This document shows positions 31,280 through 42,247 of a stretch of DNA of 64,000 bases, one piece after another; position 1 is the first letter of the stretch; each line of letters begins with the position of its first letter. The stretch covers positions 1,342,501 to 1,406,500 of the forward strand of contig OX459102.1 in NCBI GenBank assembly GCA_949775045.1, read 5' to 3'. Both the position numbers and the translations under genes were made by a program. The notes under the pieces were generated by a model, which saw nothing but the letters and a program-made list of their open reading frames with translations, was not told the origin of the DNA and ran no database searches. This stretch comes from Metridium senile. Lineage: Eukaryota; Cnidaria; Anthozoa; Actiniaria; Metridiidae.

Positions 31280-32735
31280 CTTTTAACTAATTACTTACTA
31301 CTTGATATATCCCGAGGACCACAGTTTGGACATAACATCTTCAATAGAAGATTTTTTATCTTTATATACAAATATTAATATTCAAGATACCATAGACGCC
31401 ATTATTTTTAGTTGCAAACTACTTAATTTACAGAATCTATATAGAGACCTATTATTAAATATTAACAATTTCGTCAATAATTATAACTATTTCCAATTGG
31501 GAAATCTTATTTACAAACAAACTAAAGGCATATCAATGGGTAGCTATCATTCTAGGCAAATAGCCGACCTTATTTTACTGATATCTGAATATAAGTTTTT
31601 ATCTACATCTAATAATAACTTAAATAGCTTAATACTTTTTCATAGATATATAGACGATGGTATTATGTTAACTCGCAAATAACACATTCGCAACATCATC
31701 ATACAACTCCAAACTTTTTATCCTAAACAATTACCTATCATTTTCACCACCAACACTTTTTCTTGTAATTATTAAGACCTTACTATCTCACTAAACCACT
31801 ACACTTTATTACATAATAAGTTACACTACAGAGTGTTTCAAAAACCACACCACAAATACATGTATCAACATTTCACATCCAATCACCCTCAACATATTTT
31901 TAAAGCCATCGTAAAAACTGAAACTATTAGATATAGCAGACTCTCATGTAATAAACATGAGTATAATTTTTAAGAAAACTATTTTTCCTTAGACTGAAAT
32001 ACTTAAACTATCCTAGCTCTATTTTTCATGATAATACTGTTCCCTGACTACCTTATATAAACCACATTAATAAATCCAGTAATAGATATAATACTCATTG
32101 TGATAACAACTATCACCTATATACATCTTCATTGTCTAGATATTGTAAAACCGATATTATTGTTAATAAGATTTTAAGAAAATATAATAATTTAAAAAAC
32201 TGTCAATTTCTTCAAGCCAAAAGACTACAACCAAAATTATATAGCTTAATGTTAACTAAGAAATCTCTGCACAAGAAAATATAAAAAATTACAATAATTA
32301 ACTTATTTATTATATTATTTATATTTCTAATTTGTACATTCTTTTTAAATGACACAATAAAACATTGTAAACAATATTGATGTTTTCTTTCCTTCTACAT
32401 TTATGAACTATTTTCAAACCCATATACACATCTTTTCCCCTCCTTTCTGGCCTAACAACTCATAAACTTGGCCCTAACAACTCATTAACTTTTAGTTATT
32501 AGTTAGGACCAATACCTAAAATTATATATTATTGTATTTTATATATTGCAAAAAAAATTGTAAATTCGTGCTAGGTATAAATAAAAAGTATTGTATTGTA
32601 TTTCTTTCTTATAATTTAATTATTTATTCATTTATTTATTCCTCCTTTTTTCTTTCTTTCTTTCTTTTAACTAATTACTTACCACTTGATATATCCCGAG
32701 GACCACAGTTTGGACATAACATCTTCAATAGAAGT
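31280..32735 (+). mobile_element. Penelope-like element copy 2, truncated, between direct repeats
   Basis: Direct repeats of about 65 bases (TTTTAACTAATTACTTAC, ATATATCCCGAGGACC, GGACATAACATCTTCAATAG) stand at about 31283-31350 and 32669-32735. Between them lies the 3' half of the reverse transcriptase: QTKGISMGSYHSRQIADL and YIDDGIML, then a premature TAA at 31680-31682 where copy 1 has a serine codon. Such flanking repeats recall the pseudo-LTRs of Penelope-like elements. The copy is not functional. A SINE-like insertion with two 22-bp units lies at 32446-32601. Confidence 0.7.
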
Positions 32736-33230
32736 TAATGGCATGACAATTTAACTGGTATATATCCATCAATCAACCAACTCTTTTCAATCATTGATGA
32801 TTCTGCTAAAGCTCCTGATAATTTTACATAATTTTCTTATGTGATTACTTTCATTATCATAGATCTGCATTTAAGGACCTTAAAAAGGATGAGGGCATGC
32901 GCAGAAGTTCTGGTTGCTATTTATTATCAACTCAGTGAAGAAGAACAATACACAATACAGCACAATACACAACAGCATTTATGCAGAAAAGCAACTGCAA
33001 AGGCATATGTAAGCTTATTGTTTAATTTTAATACCACAGACATTAGTGTGTCTCCTGAACACCTTAAAGCATGAGACTGATAACATATATACATATAAAA
33101 CATATATATTAAAGACAAGACATCACTTTAGCTGTTTCGCGATTTTCAGAGAATTTACAACGCAAAAGTATGACTACACATACTTCTATGCACGGACTTA
33201 ATTTCATTCTCACAGGTGTAAAAATGCATA
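32736..33230. repeat. Second copy of the 19.44-19.99 kb repeat
   Basis: Same order of words as the first copy up to TTAATTTCATTCTCA, after which the two loci differ. The short frame reading MITFIIIDLHLRTLKR is not conserved intact in the other copy, so I do not call it a gene. Confidence 0.7.
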
Positions 33231-33306
33231 TAATATTGAACTTGCGCTAAGACATTACATAAGCCAATTGTTGACACATTCCATGCAAGCGTTTGTCTTT
33301 GCCTAG

Positions 33307-33489
33307 GCAAGAGACGGAGATGATAATGCGGATAACGGTCAGCGTGTCGCCCATGACGTCATCTTAAGCCTATGGGGCACATGCAGGAGCGACTGCCAGT
33401 GCGGCAACGACGAGCCTGATCATGATCCTGAAAACTGCCATAGGTCTCACCTGTGCTTGTTGGGCCCCTCAAAATATGAGATTAAGTGA
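33307..33489 (+). pseudogene. Terminal exon for a Cys/His-rich tail, copy 1
   Basis: After an acceptor (TTGCCTAG) the frame encodes about 60 residues, starting ARDGDDNADNGQRVAHD, with a Cys/His cluster CRSDCQCGND and ENCHRSHLC, and stops at TGA 33487-33489. A near copy lies at 34487-34663, and most differences keep the frame. This suggests a real coding exon from a duplicated gene. The Cys spacing could bind zinc; function unknown. No start codon or upstream exon is certain. Confidence 0.5.
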
Positions 33490-33699
33490 GTGAAAAAAAA
33501 TGATAAAACAATCTTTGTATGTATAAAAGCACATTAGGCATGGTCATTCATGATGAAGAGATGTTTTTTTGAAAAGACTCCATACATATATATGATACTA
33601 TCATCCTCTCTATCTTGCCCTGGGATGATGTTATAGATACATTTTGAGATTGTGTATATGATTTCTATGTATATCTGAGGTTGAGATATATTGAGGAGT

Positions 33700-33930
33700 T
33701 TTAAGATAGCATAGTTCATATATATATAGTGATTGAATGGTCATGCCTAAAAAGCGAGTCAATAAGAAGCGCCATGCTCAAAGATCAAACAATCACCACA
33801 AAACTCACGAATGTTGCATTTGCCTCTCAATAAGTCTTCCCAGGGCTGGGGGGCTGGGGAGAAATGGGGGTAGCCAGGATATTAATGAGAGAACCAACGA
33901 CATATACATACTAATTTAGAAATTTCCCTC
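33700..33930. repeat. Dispersed repeat containing a basic exon-like frame
   Basis: The segment from GATTGAATGGTCATGCCTAA to AATGAGAGAACC is repeated at about 44030-44205; its last part recurs near 34790-34865 and 43655-43685, and its first part, diverged, at 45967-46050. The frame starts MPKKRVNKKRHAQRSNN, then THECCICLS. Copy variation includes poly-G length and stops, so it behaves as a repeat; it may have been an exon. Confidence 0.5.
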
Positions 33931-33934
33931 GCAG

Positions 33935-33985
33935 GACTCGCCCTACTAGCACCGGAACCGCGGCCGAAGAGGCAGACGACTCAAG
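33935..33985 (+). pseudogene. Isolated mini-exon, copy 2
   Basis: Seventeen codons between a CCTCGCAG acceptor and a GTAATA donor; differs from 17299-17349 at only a few bases, mostly amino-acid changing. The following intron and the next acceptor are shared as well. Confidence 0.5.
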
Positions 33986-34486
33986 GTAATATCGTTGACA
34001 TGAATTATTTTAATTTTCTAAGCAAACGTTTTAATTATATAATCATTCCATACAGAGGTGCCCGGGGCTCTGTTGAAAATAAACTCACAGACAGACATGC
34101 TAGCAGTATGTTTAATCACTAAAGCTTGTTTCAAAATGCAAGACGATTTTCAACAAAGATTAATTAATTGATTGATTGATTGATTCTCGTCCATAGACTT
34201 AGTGAACATACTGGCACACCGATAACCACCCATGTCGATGTCCACCAAGAGCCCACAAGGTGCGTTTATAGTTAAAAACCTCGTTTAGTGCAAACTGGCA
34301 AACGAATGAATGAATGGGTGAACGAAATGGGAAATGAATGTAAGAATTATTTATCATCCCGCTTTCGGGGGAAAAGACCATCGCGAGGAAGACGAAGGAG
34401 TAGAACGGTGATTATCACTTTCATCATTGTCATGATTATTATTGCTTTGATCATTATTAATATTATTATTGTTGTTTATTGCCTAG

Positions 34487-34663
34487 GCGAGAGACGGAGA
34501 TGATAATGCGGATAACGGTCAGCGTGTCGCCCATGACGTCATCTTAAGCCTATGGGGCATGTGCAGGAGCGACTGCCAGTGCGGCGACGACGATCATGAT
34601 CCTGAAAACTGTCACAGGTCTCACCTGTGCTCGTTGGGCCCCTCAAAATATGAGATTAAGTGA
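34487..34663 (+). pseudogene. Terminal exon for a Cys/His-rich tail, copy 2
   Basis: Same frame as 33307-33489 with a two-codon deletion, and CRSDCQCGDD and ENCHRSHLC preserved; stop TGA at 34661-34663. Upstream is an AT-rich stretch that could be an intron, preceded by a basic segment (SRFRGKRPSRGRRRS, about 34355-34404). Confidence 0.5.
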
Positions 34664-35315
34664 TTGAAAAAAAAGTTTGATAAAACAATCTTTGTATGTA
34701 TGACAGCGCATCAGGCATGGTCATTCATGATCAAGAGATGTTTTTTTGAAAAGACTCCATACATATATATAACTCAGAATGTGCCATTTGCCTCTCAATA
34801 CGTCTTCCCAGGGCTAGGGGGGGGGGGAGAAATGGGGGTAGCCAGGAGATTAATGAGAGAACCGACACTGACATTTTTCAAGTACCATCTAGGTGCTGTC
34901 CACAGCTCTTTCACACTGAGTGTCTGAACCGATGGCTGAGTGAAAATAGTACATGACCTAACTGCAGGGCAGAACTGGTTCCACCAGCAGCTAGACAGCC
35001 CCTTGTGGTTGAAATCCAAGACAGCGACGACAGCTTTGACATTCAACCGGTGTTGAATGGGCCGAATTCATGAGGAGAGAGAGAGAGAACCCACACAGTT
35101 GATGTCATCTATAACAGCATCCTCCTCCTTCCTGTCTTGAAAGCTGTTGTATGTTTATCCATTTTATTTTTTAATAGTAAAATTTGGAGTTGCCATATTA
35201 GATAATGCAACAGCTAGCAAGACTTCTTCAAGTGTTAAACAAGAAAGATGAAGCTCTCCAGCTCATGGACCTCTAACATCCGACTGAATATCAGTAAGGA
35301 TAAGGATAAGGATAA
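34664..35315. other. Spacer with duplicated fragments, no gene
   Basis: Contains a poly-G run near 34818, a (GATAAG)n stretch near 35296-35318 and part of the 33.7-kb repeat. I see no convincing coding exon. Confidence 0.4.
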
Positions 35316-36058
35316 GGATCATCTATTTGAATAACAAACAGATTAGAATACATCCAAGTTCCTTATAAGAGGGTCCTGAAGGGGAGGGGGGGGGGGGGGG
35401 GGCACCTCGCCAGATAAAGCGACGTAGAAAGAGAGTACAGCAAAACATTTCACAGGTACAAACTCTCACTACTATTTTGAAATCATCATTTTCATATCGA
35501 TAGTAATCTCACTTTATTTAAAAGTATGTTTGAACTCTTTTTTGGTGTTTTTCAACCGGACTTACAGAAATTGTAGCAAAGCCGCCATGTTGTATAAACT
35601 CCATATATTGACCTAAAAACAGGGATCCCACACGAACGAGAGCATTTGTTTAATATGTTAGAGATAAAAATATCTTGCAATAACAGCGTTTTGTATTATT
35701 ACACGACCAGTTAATTTATTAATTACATGGATGGATGTTTCGTTTATGGTTAATGTTTCTTATGTTTTGTTTAAAAAAAAAATCATTTGTATTGCTAAGA
35801 ATCTATTATTATTACTTATTATTATTTCTAAAAGTGTAAAAACTCAAAATAGGCCTTTCTCAAATTCTCATGACTCACCACGAAATAGTAGATTTAAGTC
35901 AAGTGGATGAATCTATACATTCACTGTATTCTTCCACTCCAGCCTTGACTTTAATCTATTAAATTTCGTGGTCAGTCATGCGAATTCGGGAAAGGTCTAT
36001 TACTTTAACGATTCTCGACAATTCGAGCTACTAAACAATAACTACAATCATTTATTAG

Positions 36059-36325
36059 GGCACCCATTCAAATCAAAACGACCAGCAAGATGATCAACTA
36101 CCAGATTTCGCCAACAATAGAGACCTCAAGTAACTCAACAAGGAGCTGTCCAAATACAAGAGCCAAGAGCGGAGGACTTCGGTCATTAAAAATTACTTGG
36201 CCATGTGCAAAGTTAATTGTAGCTATAGCCTACACGGCGTAATAACTTTTACAAGAGACGATGTGTAAGACCTAGTGAACTGGGCAACTTTAAAAGCAAG
36301 TGGCCAACTGGCTCAGAACACGCAG
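36059..36325 (+). pseudogene. 89-codon exon of unknown gene, copy A, with stop codons
   Basis: Corresponds to the open exon at 47719-47985. Here a TAA replaces a tyrosine codon near 36131 and another TAA replaces GAA near 36268, while splice signals (TTTATTAG, GTAAGC) remain. So this copy cannot encode the protein. Confidence 0.65.
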
Positions 36326-36848
36326 GTAAGCATTGTTTTCAAGATTGCATACATATTCATAACTCGTTATATTTCATCAAGAAAACCATATGCAGATTTG
36401 TTTGTTTGAAGTCTGGATAAAGCTATGCAACGGAGAAGGGCTATCCAAATTTATAGAATTTTTATAGGATTCATCCAGTGGATAGTGCTATTCAGGCTTC
36501 TTCGTACAACAAAATCAGTTCCCGTATTTTACTGTTTGATAACACGTTGTTTTTCATCACAGATACTCAATAAACTTGATAGTGCGATAGAGCAGAAATT
36601 TCAGCCGACTTTACAACAAGCGGAGGAAATTGGTTTGCCAGCCATACAAAGGGGGTGACGAGTGCTAACATTCGGCAGTACATCAAGAGAACTCAAATGT
36701 GTCGGTATGCAAGTTAAGTTCAGAAAGAACCCTAAACAGGTTCAGCTGTCCACATAAGACATGGTATGTTTTCACATCTTTTTCTTTGGTGCTCCCAGAT
36801 TATGGAATCGGCTCTCTTCGGAGATTCGCTCTTGTCCCACTGTTCCTT

Positions 36849-37509
36849 AAGCCCCATCTACACGAGCAATTTTTATGTGACAATTATGTATGTGGCAATT
36901 TTTAATTGCTCGTGTAGATGATCCAAATTGGCCAATTTTTATGTGACAACTGTACTTGCTTGAAAGCTAGCATGTTAGTTTTTATGTGGCAAATAAAAAT
37001 TGCCACACATCAAAAATTCTCTGTGTGGACGAGACGACACATAAATGTGGCATTTTTTTGAAGTCATCTGTAGACCCCAGTCCCCAATATTTGCGCATCC
37101 AACATGGCGGCTTCCACAAGTAGACAAGGTGGATTTACACATGCAATTGTCTCGTTATTATTAGAGCCATTTAGAAGTTTTGAAAGCCCTCACAGTCTGT
37201 TTCCCTCAACTCTTTTACTAGATTATCAGCAAATCCTTGAGCCTCTCTACGTAATTCGGTTTTCCTGGCTTTACTCAACATTTTCTTTTTAGTTTTTTGG
37301 TCTTTTCTATTTTATATATCATTAATAAAGCCATTATTGCAGCAACAATTTTTTTTTCCCCTTTATTGGCGCTATCTTGCTTTGTATCCTAGCCTTTATT
37401 TCGTATGCGTCTCCGCTGTCCGAAATTATTATTGACGTTCATCTACACGAGCAAATAAAAATTGCCACATAAAGTAGCCACATAAAAATTGCTCGTGTAG
37501 ACGGGGCTT
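36849..37509. mobile_element. Foldback MITE within copy A (about 660 bp)
   Basis: Ends are inverted: AAGCCCCATCTACACGAGC on the left and GCTCGTGTAGACGGGGCTT on the right. Further inward are internal inverted arms (GCTCGTGTAGATGATCC near 36908 and TTCATCTACACGAGCAAAT near 37438). The same element is at 48557-49217 in copy B, so it predates the duplication. Short frames inside are not genes. Confidence 0.85.
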
Positions 37510-37749
37510 TACTTTAAAAGTAAGATAAAAACGCATTTATTTATTTTGTTCCTAAATAACAGGCAGCAAGTATATCTAGATGAATTATTTATTTATTTAT
37601 TATCATTATTGATATAATATTGTAAGTACATATCGATTGTAGATATTCCAAATATATATTTATAGTTGTAAAGCACCTTGGACAAGCTGGATATGAGCGT
37701 TATATAAATAAACGTTTACAAAGAGGTCTGCATACTAATGACTTATGTT

Positions 37750-38700
37750 TATTTTAGACTGCAGAAAGAGAAGGAACAACTAGAGGTACATGTACATGAT
37801 AATATTGTTGATAATAATAATCATTCATGACAAAGATAATGGCAATAATCAAATAATGATAGTGATAATTCTTTATGATTATGATACTCATGATGACGAT
37901 GACATCTGAATAATATTTATATTTTACATCAGCCAAAGAAAAAAGTGATAAACAAAGTCAAACCATGTAAGTATCGAACTTAGTTTATAAATAGAATAAT
38001 AATAACAAACAGGTCTGCAGACTTACAGTGTACATAATAACTGTCAGTCATCATCAAAGCTTGAAAGAAAACACAATAGATTTTTCTGCACAGGGATGTT
38101 ATCTCTGAAAAGATTTATTCTTAATGATTATACCGCTGATGTTTAAATAATTTTTAGATTTTACATCAGCAAGAATTGAAAAACAAACAACAACAAAGCC
38201 AAACCATGTAAGTATCTTCCTTAATTTATAAATAGATAATAACAAACAGGTCTGCATACTTACAGTGTACATAATAACTGTCAGTCATCATCCAAACTTG
38301 AAAGAACCAACACAATAGTTGTTTCAATCTGCACAGTGATTGGCTCAAAATAAAACCATATATAATATCAACACAAATAATGTCTGATTACAAAAACAAG
38401 TTTCTAAACTCTTTAATAGAAAAAGATGTTCATTTAGCGTTTTGGTTATTATTACTTTTAGTTGCTTGACAGCTCTTGTTTAGACTGAGAGATTATTACT
38501 CTCTATTAATTAATATCACAACATTAACACAAAAAATGCATTCTCAGTAGCCAGTCTCCATTAAAAAATGTTTTCTTTGTCATCACAAGGAAGACATCAT
38601 GACATTTTAAAAGCTAACTTAAATGTTTTATCTCTTTTATCTACAGCGAGGAGCTCGTCAACAAGGTAGGTCTTGAATTTCAAAGCAAACCCTCGCCCTA
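37750..38700 (+). other. Cluster of putative micro-exons in copy A
   Basis: Three lysine-rich mini-exons have good splice signals: TTTTACATCAG before CCAAAGAAAAAAGTGATAAA with donor GTAAGTATC (about 37933-37968), TTTTACATCAG before CAAGAATTGAAAAACAAAC with the same donor (about 38170-38209), and CGAGGAGCTC with donor GTAGGT (about 38647-38665). The duplicated intron bodies around the first two show they arose by exon duplication. The copies at 49.6-50.4 kb keep the same signals, and the last exon differs by three bases, preserving frame. Confidence 0.4.
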
Positions 38701-38867
38701 GCGTTTGAACCTTTACTTATTAGCAGTACTTGAAGAAAAAAATATAATAGAAAAAATACGTAGAATTTAGACCATCACTGTCTCGGACAAAGTCTAAAAA
38801 GGAGCATGGCAGTCTTGCGGGTAATGGCCTAATTGACTAACTAGAAAGTGAAGTACTGACCTGTAAG

Positions 38868-40507
38868 GAGCCCTTCCGAATACAGGGCCCATGAAGTGCA
38901 GGCCGACGCCGACGAGGGACAAGAAACCATACAGCCCTACTTCCCCCTCGCCTACGCCGTCAGTGTTTCGACGCCCCTTGAGTTCAACTTCGCCAACCTC
39001 GTCCTGGACTCGCTGGAGCTTCCTCACCCTATCCTCGTGGAGAGGGAGGGCGAGGACGGCCCAGTGCAGTTCGGCACAGTGGGCAAGGCCACCAGGAGTC
39101 TCGCCACACAGATAGAGAGGTTCTGCTCGGGCCAACAGCCGCTGCCTTCAGAAGAACAGAACAGCGCAGGTGCACCCCTGGACAAGAGGGAACTGTTCTT
39201 TAGCGGGTGAACCACGCTGGGCTGGCGGCTATGGTCCGGGCAGGCCGGGCAGGAGGTACACAGCGACCAGACAAAGTTGGACGAAGTCCGCCTGGACAGG
39301 TACGTACGACATGGTAAGATATTCGTTTCCCCTCGGCGGCTTCTGACTGCTGTACTTTTCTCTCTCTCAGGTATGGAAACGTTGTTATATGGTCGGCCCC
39401 ACAGTGGAGCGACGCGAGCCCCCAATCCGTGCACAGGTTTCCAAGGCGTCTGTGCAGGCACGCTGCCCATGGTGGCTTCCTTGCGGGAAATATGATCGTC
39501 TGCGCCAGGGCCACCAACGCGTGCCTCCTACGCCTTGCCGTGTGCAACGTGGCGGCCAACATCACCAAGGACGCCGTTACGGGTGCGGGGCTCGCGTTCG
39601 CAAGGCTCATCAGCTTCAGGTAAGAGAAGGAAGTACATTAGTCAAGCATTTACGTTAAGGAACAAGAAAAAGAAGGGTATCATAAAATTATTTTTTTATG
39701 CATAACAACTTTATTAAATAAGTAAATAAATACATATCAAAAAGGGTTATGTGAGAGAGAAACTTAATTCTCATAAATTAACATACCCCTCAAAAAGAAT
39801 TTTTAGGTTGTTGAATCTTCGGAGTGGTTGATGTTACATGAATCATAGTCACCATCATCATCATCATCGTCATTATCATAAAAAGTTAAAACAACGTTCG
39901 CAGTTACTTTGCTTGACTCCACTGCTCTCCCTACAGATACGCCGCCATGAAGGGAACACGTCCCAAGTACTTGTCGGTCGCCGAACGGGAGTTTGGGGTC
40001 GACTTCAAGACACTGGGGCCTCTGGAAGGCCCCAACCTAGAAGAGGTGCGTCAATCAATCAATCAATCAGTCCATCCAATACAAATGTGACAGTTATTCA
40101 ACATGTGCAAAACCGGAAAACCCATTGTATTTCCTTGTTTGCCCCTCGTATATCGATTGCACAAGTTGTTTTTGAGTGCTTTTCGTGAGTGAACACACAT
40201 CATTGGCATCAGATTGTAAGACATTTGCCTAAATGGGCAATGATGATGCAATGATGCGCACAACAACCATTGTCACATCATTACTCACCGTCTTGTCTTT
40301 TAACAGTGGGAGACTCCCACAGATGAGGAGTCATCCTCTGGGGACTCCGAGTCCTCAGAGGACGTCATCCAGCTCCGGGTCAACCTCCTGGGCGGAGGTC
40401 GGCATGCCCCACCAAGGGCACCCCGGCAAGTAGCAAGGTGTGAACGCCGGGACACACCCCAGGAAGCGGCCGACCTCTGCCTCCACCCCATCCATCGACG
40501 CCGATTA
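38868..40507 (+). pseudogene. GC-rich four-exon gene of unknown function, copy A
   Basis: Exons: about 38868-39299, 39371-39619, 39937-40045 and 40307 to about 40507, with GT donors and AG acceptors that join in consistent phases. The first reads SPSEYRAHEVQADADEGQE, then LEFNFANLVLDSLELPHPIL; the second YGNVVIWSAPQ-like start (frame as in copy B) and VCNVAANITKDAVTGAG; the third RYAAMKGTRPKYLSVAE and FGVDFKTLGPLEGP; the fourth is acidic (DEESSSGDSESSED). A TGA at 39208-39210 breaks exon 1, and the acceptor before it is changed (GTAAGG instead of GTAGGG). Exons are strikingly GC-rich in an AT-rich window. I do not recognise the family. Confidence 0.55.
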
Positions 40508-40530
40508 AGATCCAATGGACTATTACGTAT

Positions 40531-41544
40531 CATATATATCAAACACTGACACAGCCTATACTAGTTTACTTAATCAATTACAAAGACAGCTACAGACAAT
40601 GCTCCTACAAAATTTTCTTTCTTTAATTTGACAGAATTGTAAGAGATTCACTTCAAAGCCTGCAAAATTACAGAGTGGCCTTTAAGTATTTTACTGGAAT
40701 TTGTTGGCAGCCATAGCATGAGGAAATCAACTAATGTATATCAAGTTGTAGAAGAAAAGAAACCAAGCTATATGTGAATACGAGAACTTTAACAAAAAAC
40801 GACTGGCTCAAGATATGTCAAGACATTACGATGGGTGTAGAACACGTACATTCTTTGTTTCTACACAATGACTTGATCCACATCCTACAGTCATCTGGCA
40901 CCAGAGGTTTTACAAGGACATAGCTGTTCTTTTGAAAGTGATATTTATTCGCTTGGCCAAATTTTCAATTTTATTAGGAAATTTTGCCACTTAAACAAGC
41001 TGCGTAGTATAGAAAAAGATTGCCCTTGGAACAATCGTGTGATGTTTCCAAGTTCGACTCAAGTGTAAGTGAGCTAGATGACATTTATCGCAAAATCAAA
41101 CTGTAATATTCTTTATGTAGAACGATTCTAATTGCTTCATTGCATAAAATAGTTACTAATTAGGATTTTTAACTACTATTGATCAACCTGAAACATCAAC
41201 AATATATAGTTTTTGATCTAGACTTCTCTACCTCCTTTCGAGCTTTAGCCCTTCGTCCAAAATTTTAATACAAATGTTGGCACGATTGCTAATCTTCAGT
41301 CGCACATTATATTTAATTACTTCATCCCGTAAGATAAAAGGACACAAATACAGAAGTTTAAAAGCAGAAGTACCAGTTTGTGGGAGAATCTGACCATAAC
41401 CTCCTCAATGCATGCTTTTATTCAAACTGGCCAATTTGTGAGCAATGAAAAACAAATTTAGTTAAGATAAGCAGATCATTACGGTATTGTTGATTTAGTA
41501 TAATAATATTACTTAGATGTTTCAATATCATTTCTTAAATGTAG
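40531..41544. other. No gene recognised
   Basis: AT-rich sequence without motif-bearing frames; possibly an intron leading to the exon at 41545. Confidence 0.4.
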
Positions 41545-41994
41545 TTTTGTACAACATGTAAATGCGATGCTAACATTGAAGAGACACTGATGTGCTTTGC
41601 AACATGGACCCGCAGCTTCAGCGACAACATGCATGAACAACCAGTGATGGAGAAGCTACAAACTGCTATTCGATCCTGGCTAACTGGAAGTTATGATAAT
41701 GTAAGTCAAGTGTTACTCATCACCATCATTCACCTCCTCTTTGTACTTGATTGTCTAGAGAAATGTTGACGAATTAAACTCAACCTCTCCCTTAAACTGC
41801 AGGTGCTCGACGTGTTTGGCAGAACAGTCCATTGCAAAGCAAACTGGGTTAACTGTCTGCTCAATCCGGGCACATTAACGCAATTGTTGCCTGCTTGGGG
41901 TGACGTCCAACTCAGCGGTGGGTGGTCTTTGTTTTGGGGGGAGGCCCGTAAAGTAGCCAAGGTGGTGACAAACAACCCAACCGGGAGTGTTTGA
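41545..41994 (+). CDS. Two 3'-terminal exons of an unknown gene
   Basis: Exon 41545-41700 (52 codons, phase 0) follows TTAAATGTAG and ends before GTAAGT. It contains CTTCK-like cysteines (TTCKCDANIEETLMCF) and LQTAIRSWLTGSYDN. Exon 41803-41994 follows CTTAAACTGCAG and reads VLDVFGRTVHCKANWVNC, then LLPAWGDVQLSGGWSLFWG, ending at TGA. Phases match and both exons are open, which supports a real 3' end of a multi-exon gene. The 5' part is not identified; it could be the preceding duplicated exons. Function unknown. Confidence 0.5.
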
Positions 41995-42083
41995 AACATG
42001 CTCTGTTGTGCCTCCAGCAGTCCCATCATATTCAGCTCAATTAAACTGTAACTTATTATTAATAAGTTTAGACTTTGTTATGA

Positions 42084-42247
42084 AATTGAGAATGAAGACA
42101 AACGCAAGGATACAACGTTTCGACATCATCTATTTATTCATGTGCGTACCTATAAATACGTACTTTACACATTCTTGCAAACTACTTGATAATGACATCT
42201 AGATGATGTCGAAACGTTGTACCTCGCGTTTGTCTTCATTCTCAACT
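42084..42247. repeat. Foldback repeat with ~48-bp arms
   Basis: Arms at 42084-42131 and 42200-42247 are reverse complements with few mismatches; both contain TTGAGAATGAAGACAAACGC or its complement and ACGTTTCGACATCATCTA. The loop is about 68 bases. Probably a small MITE just downstream of the exon pair. Confidence 0.8.

Larger units (their letters stand above)
35316..40530. repeat. Segmental duplication, copy A
   Basis: Nearly every base from GGATCATCTATTTGAATAAC at 35316 onward matches 46978-51155, and its last part matches 55505-56640. Introns, exons, a MITE and microsatellites are all included, so a genomic block was copied rather than an mRNA. Copy A carries nonsense mutations in exons that are open in copy B, and copy B has a deletion in an exon that is full-length here. 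Confidence 0.92.

Noticed and set aside
37754..37936. Minus-strand frame in copy A repeated at 49463-49645
   Set aside because: Conserved only because the whole block is duplicated; it is an AT microsatellite-like intron.
39024..39610. Long minus-strand frames over the GC-rich exons
   Set aside because: High GC reduces stop codons on the opposite strand; the plus-strand frame has matching splice phases and is retained between copies.
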